This document shows, one piece after another, positions 61,401-64,000 of a stretch of 64,000 nucleotides of DNA. The DNA lies in assembly GCF_000721075.1 (NCBI RefSeq), contig NZ_JOEQ01000013.1, positions 62,001 through 126,000 of the forward strand. The letters run 5' to 3'. Position 1 is the first letter of the stretch, and each line of letters starts with the position of its first letter. The notes beneath the pieces are model-generated. The model had not been told where the DNA came from and searched no databases. It saw only the letters and a program-made list of their open reading frames with translations. The position numbers and the translations under genes were made by a program. The DNA is from Streptosporangium amethystogenes. Its GTDB lineage: Bacteria > Actinomycetota > Actinomycetes > Streptosporangiales > Streptosporangiaceae.

Positions 61401-61431
61401 ATGCCCATTGAGAAAGTTTGCCCACTGGGCA
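61401..61431. promoter_or_regulatory. TetR operators in the MFS/tetR intergenic region
   Basis: TGCCCACTGGGCA (61419-61431) is a palindrome with a 1-base centre, and a further ATGCCCA half-site lies at 61401-61407, in line with TGGGCAT at 61426-61432. The two divergent genes are probably both repressed from here. Confidence 0.7.
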
Positions 61432-61463
61432 TATATGGAGTCAGGCGTTAGGCTGTCCGTGTT

Positions 61464-62060
61464 ATGCAGATCACAATGGGGTTGCGCGAGCGCAAGAAGG
61501 CCGAGACGCGGCAGGCGGTTCACGAGGCCGCGCTACGGCTGGCCGTGGAGCACGGCCTGGACCACGTCACCGTCGAGGCCATCGCCGATGCCGCCAACAT
61601 CTCGCGGCGAACCTTCTCCAACTACTTCGCCGGCAAGGAGGACGCCCTCCTCTACGGCGACGAGCAGCGCGTCCGCCTGCTGCTTGAGCGGGTCCGCACC
61701 CGCCCCGCCGAGGAATCGGCCTGGCGGGCGCTGCGCGGAGCGGTACACGATCGCTACTGCGGAGGAAGCGGGCCGGAGAGGGAGTGGGTGGTCCGCGCCA
61801 GACTCGCCAAGAGGCACCCCTCGCTCCTGGCCAGGCAGCTGGCCAACCACGCCAACCTCGAACGCGAGCTCGCCCAGGTCATCGCGGAGCGCGGCGGCGA
61901 ATCCACGATCGGTACCCGAGCCCAGGTGATGGCGGCCGCCTTCCTGGTCGCGCTGCGCATCGGCACGCACATGTGGACCGACGAGCACGAGACCCGGCCC
62001 CTGTGCGAGGTCCTGGACGACGTCCTGGACGAGATGGCCCAGCCCTTCGACCGGAAGTGA
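61464..62060 (+). CDS. TetR-family repressor of the MFS exporter
   Basis: A 198-residue TetR protein: the HTH is RLAVEHGLDHVTVEAIADAANISRRTFSNYFAGKEDAL. The start is uncertain; ATG 61464 is given, and MGLRERKK at 61476 is the usual TetR beginning. Neither has a clear ribosome site, so the mRNA may be leaderless. Divergent from the MFS gene, which it probably represses. Confidence 0.85.
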   Translation: MQITMGLRERKKAETRQAVHEAALRLAVEHGLDHVTVEAIADAANISRRTFSNYFAGKEDALLYGDEQRVRLLLERVRTRPAEESAWRALRGAVHDRYCGGSGPEREWVVRARLAKRHPSLLARQLANHANLERELAQVIAERGGESTIGTRAQVMAAAFLVALRIGTHMWTDEHETRPLCEVLDDVLDEMAQPFDRK

Positions 62061-62135
62061 AGCGCACCGCTCCCGAAGACCCGGCCGTCGACGGGGCCAC
62101 CCGTACGGAGTTCCCCGGCTCTTCGCGCGGCCGGC

Positions 62136-62510
62136 TCACCCGAAGATCGTCTGTGCGAGGGTGAGACCGGCGAACACCGCTCCCAGGCCGGCGACGATCG
62201 AGGCGACGACGTTGGCGACGGCGAAGAACACCGCACCGGTCTCGGCCAGCCTCAGCGTCTCGTAGGAGAACGTCGAGTACGTGGTCAGCGCCCCGCAGAA
62301 GCCGATGCCCAGCAGCGACCACATGCCGGTGCCCACCGCCCCGGACAGCGCGGCCCCGGCCAGGACACCCAGGATCAGCGAGCCGACCACGTTGACCGTG
62401 AAGGTGCCCCAGGGGAAGACCGTGTCGTGGCGTGCCTGCACGGCCCGGTCGGTCAGATAGCGCAACGGCGCGCCGACCGCGCCACCGATCAGCACCGGCA
62501 GCCAGTTCAC
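62136..62510 (-). CDS. crcB: Fluoride channel subunit (CrcB/Fluc), copy 1
   Basis: A 124-residue four-helix protein ([48 protein letters not shown]), the pattern of CrcB/Fluc fluoride channels, which export toxic fluoride. In actinobacteria two different subunits form a heterodimer, and a second crcB is encoded upstream. It overlaps DUF190 by ATGA. Confidence 0.92.
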   Translation of the reverse strand: MNWLPVLIGGAVGAPLRYLTDRAVQARHDTVFPWGTFTVNVVGSLILGVLAGAALSGAVGTGMWSLLGIGFCGALTTYSTFSYETLRLAETGAVFFAVANVVASIVAGLGAVFAGLTLAQTIFG

Positions 62511-62848
62511 TTCGCCCGCCCGCCGCGGGGGCGAACGACCTCGACCTCGTCCAGAACGGCCAGGCTCTCGGTGAGCAGGTCGTCCAGCCGGGGCAGGAAA
62601 CCGCGGATCCGCTCCTCGGTATCGATGATCACGATGATCACCGGCAGGTCGTCGGTCATCGACAGCAACCGGGTGGTGTGCACGACCGAGGTGGCTCCGA
62701 AACCCTCCACCCCGTGGAAGACCGATGCCCCGGCCAGCCCGGCGGCATGGGCGCGGTGCACGATCTCGCTGTACAGAGGGCGGTGGTGCCAGGTGTCGGT
62801 GTCGTCGACGAAGATCGTCAACCGCAGCGCCCGTCCAGGCGAGATCAT
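62507..62848 (-). CDS. DUF190 protein of the fluoride operon
   Basis: A 113-residue soluble PII-like fold protein ([51 protein letters not shown]), the DUF190 family that often accompanies crcB. Overlaps at both ends (ATGA) place it between two crcB genes. It may regulate the channel, by analogy to PII proteins; this is inference. Confidence 0.87.
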   Translation of the reverse strand: MISPGRALRLTIFVDDTDTWHHRPLYSEIVHRAHAAGLAGASVFHGVEGFGATSVVHTTRLLSMTDDLPVIIVIIDTEERIRGFLPRLDDLLTESLAVLDEVEVVRPRGGRAK

Positions 62849-63327
62849 CGCGCCCTCCTCGCTGTCGGCACCAGGAGCCGGCGGGTGGTCCACGCGCCGG
62901 TGACCACCGCGGCCAGGGCCGCCAGGACCGTCGCCGCCAGGTAACCGAGCGCCAGGCCGGTCCTGCCGCCGGAGACCAGGCGCTCGATGTCCAGGCAGTA
63001 GGTGGAGAAGGTGGTGAACCCGCCCAGCACTCCGGTGGCGAGGAACGGCCGCACCCAGGCCGGTGCCGTCCACACCTCGGTCAGCGCCACCAGCAGGGCC
63101 CCGATCAGCAGGCAGCCCGCCGCGTTGACGCAGAACGTGGTCCACGGGAAGGAGCCGGCCGCGGTCGGCCACAGCAGGGCGGCGCCGTAACGGCCGCCCG
63201 TGCCGATCGCGCCACCGGCGGCGATCACCGCCAGGACACCGTGGTGCGAGCGACGCGGCCCGGAGGGGGCGACGCCGGGGTCGGCGGGCTCGGTCACTGT
63301 CTCGACCCTCGTCCGTTTCGAGCGCAT
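62845..63327 (-). CDS. crcB: Fluoride channel subunit (CrcB/Fluc), copy 2
   Basis: A 160-residue CrcB protein with a longer N-terminus of about 45 residues before the first helix. [17 protein letters not shown] and [15 protein letters not shown] match CrcB. ATG 63327 follows AGGGAGAGGC. It is the first gene of the crcB-DUF190-crcB operon. I found no sequence resembling the fluoride riboswitch in the upstream region. Confidence 0.9.
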   Translation of the reverse strand: MRSKRTRVETVTEPADPGVAPSGPRRSHHGVLAVIAAGGAIGTGGRYGAALLWPTAAGSFPWTTFCVNAAGCLLIGALLVALTEVWTAPAWVRPFLATGVLGGFTTFSTYCLDIERLVSGGRTGLALGYLAATVLAALAAVVTGAWTTRRLLVPTARRAR

Positions 63328-63593
63328 GCCTCTCCCTACGCGTGGTGGACGCCCGGCATGACCGCGGACACGACCTGTCGCGAGTAGGGACCGTTGGCGG
63401 CAGCGGGGTGCCACGCCTCGGGGACGGGCGGGCCGCACCGGCACGGACTATCGGCCCTGCCCAGCCTAGCGCGATCATGTCCCGATCACCGTCACCGCCG
63501 CTCAAAACACCGCGCGGCAGAACCGCCGGCCGCCGAAGGTATCCGATAACAGGATTGAAGCCCCATAGGCCACAATAATCGCCGGAGGTGGTG

Positions 63594-64000
63594 ATGGTGA
63601 TGCGGCGCGGGGTCGCGGCGATCCTGATCTCGGCGGCGGCGTTCGGGCTCATGCCCGTCTTCGCCTCCTTCGCGTACCACGCGGGGATGTCGGTGACGAC
63701 GCTCCTCATGCTGCGGTTCGCGATCGCGTCGGCGCTGTTCCTGGGATGGCTGGGAGCGCGCGGCAGGCTCGGCCGGCTGACCGGACGGCAGTGGGCGACC
63801 CTCGCGCTGCTGGGCGGCGGCATGTACGCGGCCCAGTCGCTGCTGTACTTCACCGCGGTCCAGCGCATCTCGCCGGCCCTCGCCGTACTGCTGCTGTACC
63901 TGTATCCGGCGCTCGTGTCCGTCCTGTCGGCGGTGGTGGAGCGCACTCGCATGAGCTGGACCGTCGCCGGGCCGATCCTGGTGTCACTGGCCGGGCTGAC
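63594..64000 (+). CDS. EamA-family (DMT) transporter, 5' part
   Basis: An open frame to the right edge: [31 protein letters not shown] then [16 protein letters not shown] and later [21 protein letters not shown], the first EamA repeat of a drug/metabolite transporter of the 10-helix RhaT/EamA type. GGAGG lies 5 bases before ATG 63594; ATG 63600 is also possible. The C-terminal half is outside the window. Confidence 0.85.
   Translation, partial: MVMRRGVAAILISAAAFGLMPVFASFAYHAGMSVTTLLMLRFAIASALFLGWLGARGRLGRLTGRQWATLALLGGGMYAAQSLLYFTAVQRISPALAVLLLYLYPALVSVLSAVVERTRMSWTVAGPILVSLAGL

Noticed and set aside
63328..63480. Fluoride riboswitch upstream of the crcB operon
   Set aside because: I looked in the upstream strand for the conserved GATGG...GTTCGCC-type core and the downstream CTGATGACTCC element and found neither.
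1..64000. CRISPR arrays, tRNA or rRNA genes, intact insertion sequences
   Set aside because: No regularly spaced repeats, no tRNA cloverleaf or rRNA sequence, and no transposase or terminal inverted repeats were seen. The only mobile-element relic is the truncated recombinase part fused to the sigma factor.

Overview
The window is high-GC DNA (GGAGG-type ribosome sites, many GTG starts, tightly packed ATGA/TGATG junctions) from an actinomycete. The IcmF-type mutase, an AfsR-like regulator, a Spo0M-like protein, many paired regulators and a DevR/DosR ortholog suggest a filamentous, soil-type actinobacterium, perhaps near Streptosporangiales. That placement is inference; there is no rRNA in the window.

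Layout. 1-4.5 kb: the 3' end of fused isobutyryl-CoA mutase (icmF), then a secreted beta-helix glycoside hydrolase resembling GH87. 5.4-12.7 kb: a five-gene, translationally coupled operon (SWIM-like zinc protein, unknown, vWA, MoxR-type AAA+, DUF5682-type), the same kind of set as E. coli yehL/M/P/Q. 12.9-20.3 kb: HxlR regulator, a TetR-controlled antibiotic-type ABC exporter, a broken MFS gene, and an ECF42-type sigma factor fused to a truncated tyrosine recombinase next to its DGPF/YciI partner. 28.5-33.2 kb: a persulfide-handling operon (MBL-rhodanese, rhodanese-DUF2892, TauE) with a CstR-type repressor and its operators. 46.9-55.9 kb: housekeeping oxidoreductases, a large AfsR-like regulator, an ion-transport cassette (SPFH fragment, KhtT-N-like, CBS, permease) and a NarL-type two-component system. 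59.8-64 kb: TetR/MFS pair, fluoride channels (two CrcB plus DUF190) and the start of an EamA transporter.

The main theme is a physically clustered hypoxia/dormancy (DosR-like) regulon, spread over about 5-58 kb. At 43.4 kb lies a regulator closely resembling mycobacterial DevR/DosR (D54, K179 and N183 at the same numbers). Two paralogous GAF kinases keep the heme histidine and distal tyrosine of DosS. Palindromes of the form GGGAC-N4-GNCCC, the geometry of the mycobacterial DosR box, lie upstream of the genes expected in such a regulon: five universal stress proteins, a group 3b [NiFe] hydrogenase operon, a P1B-5 metal ATPase with a hemerythrin tail, two DoxX proteins, PPOX flavoproteins, a GH65 enzyme, an alcohol dehydrogenase, an Hrp1-like CBS protein with an Acg-like nitroreductase, and a phosphoribosyltransferase/hydrolase fusion. 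Several boxes occur as tandem pairs 20-23 bp apart. Inferred model: low oxygen or NO is read by the heme kinases, DevR is phosphorylated and these units switch on together, giving hydrogen/NAD(P) redox balancing, metal and flavin homeostasis and stress survival.

Most striking individual oddities: the sigma factor-integrase fusion; a universal stress protein gene reduced to a 33-codon stub that keeps its promoter and is TGATG-coupled to the CBS/Acg operon; leaderless-looking promoters shared by the two heme kinases; and a CT-dinucleotide expansion that breaks the MFS gene.
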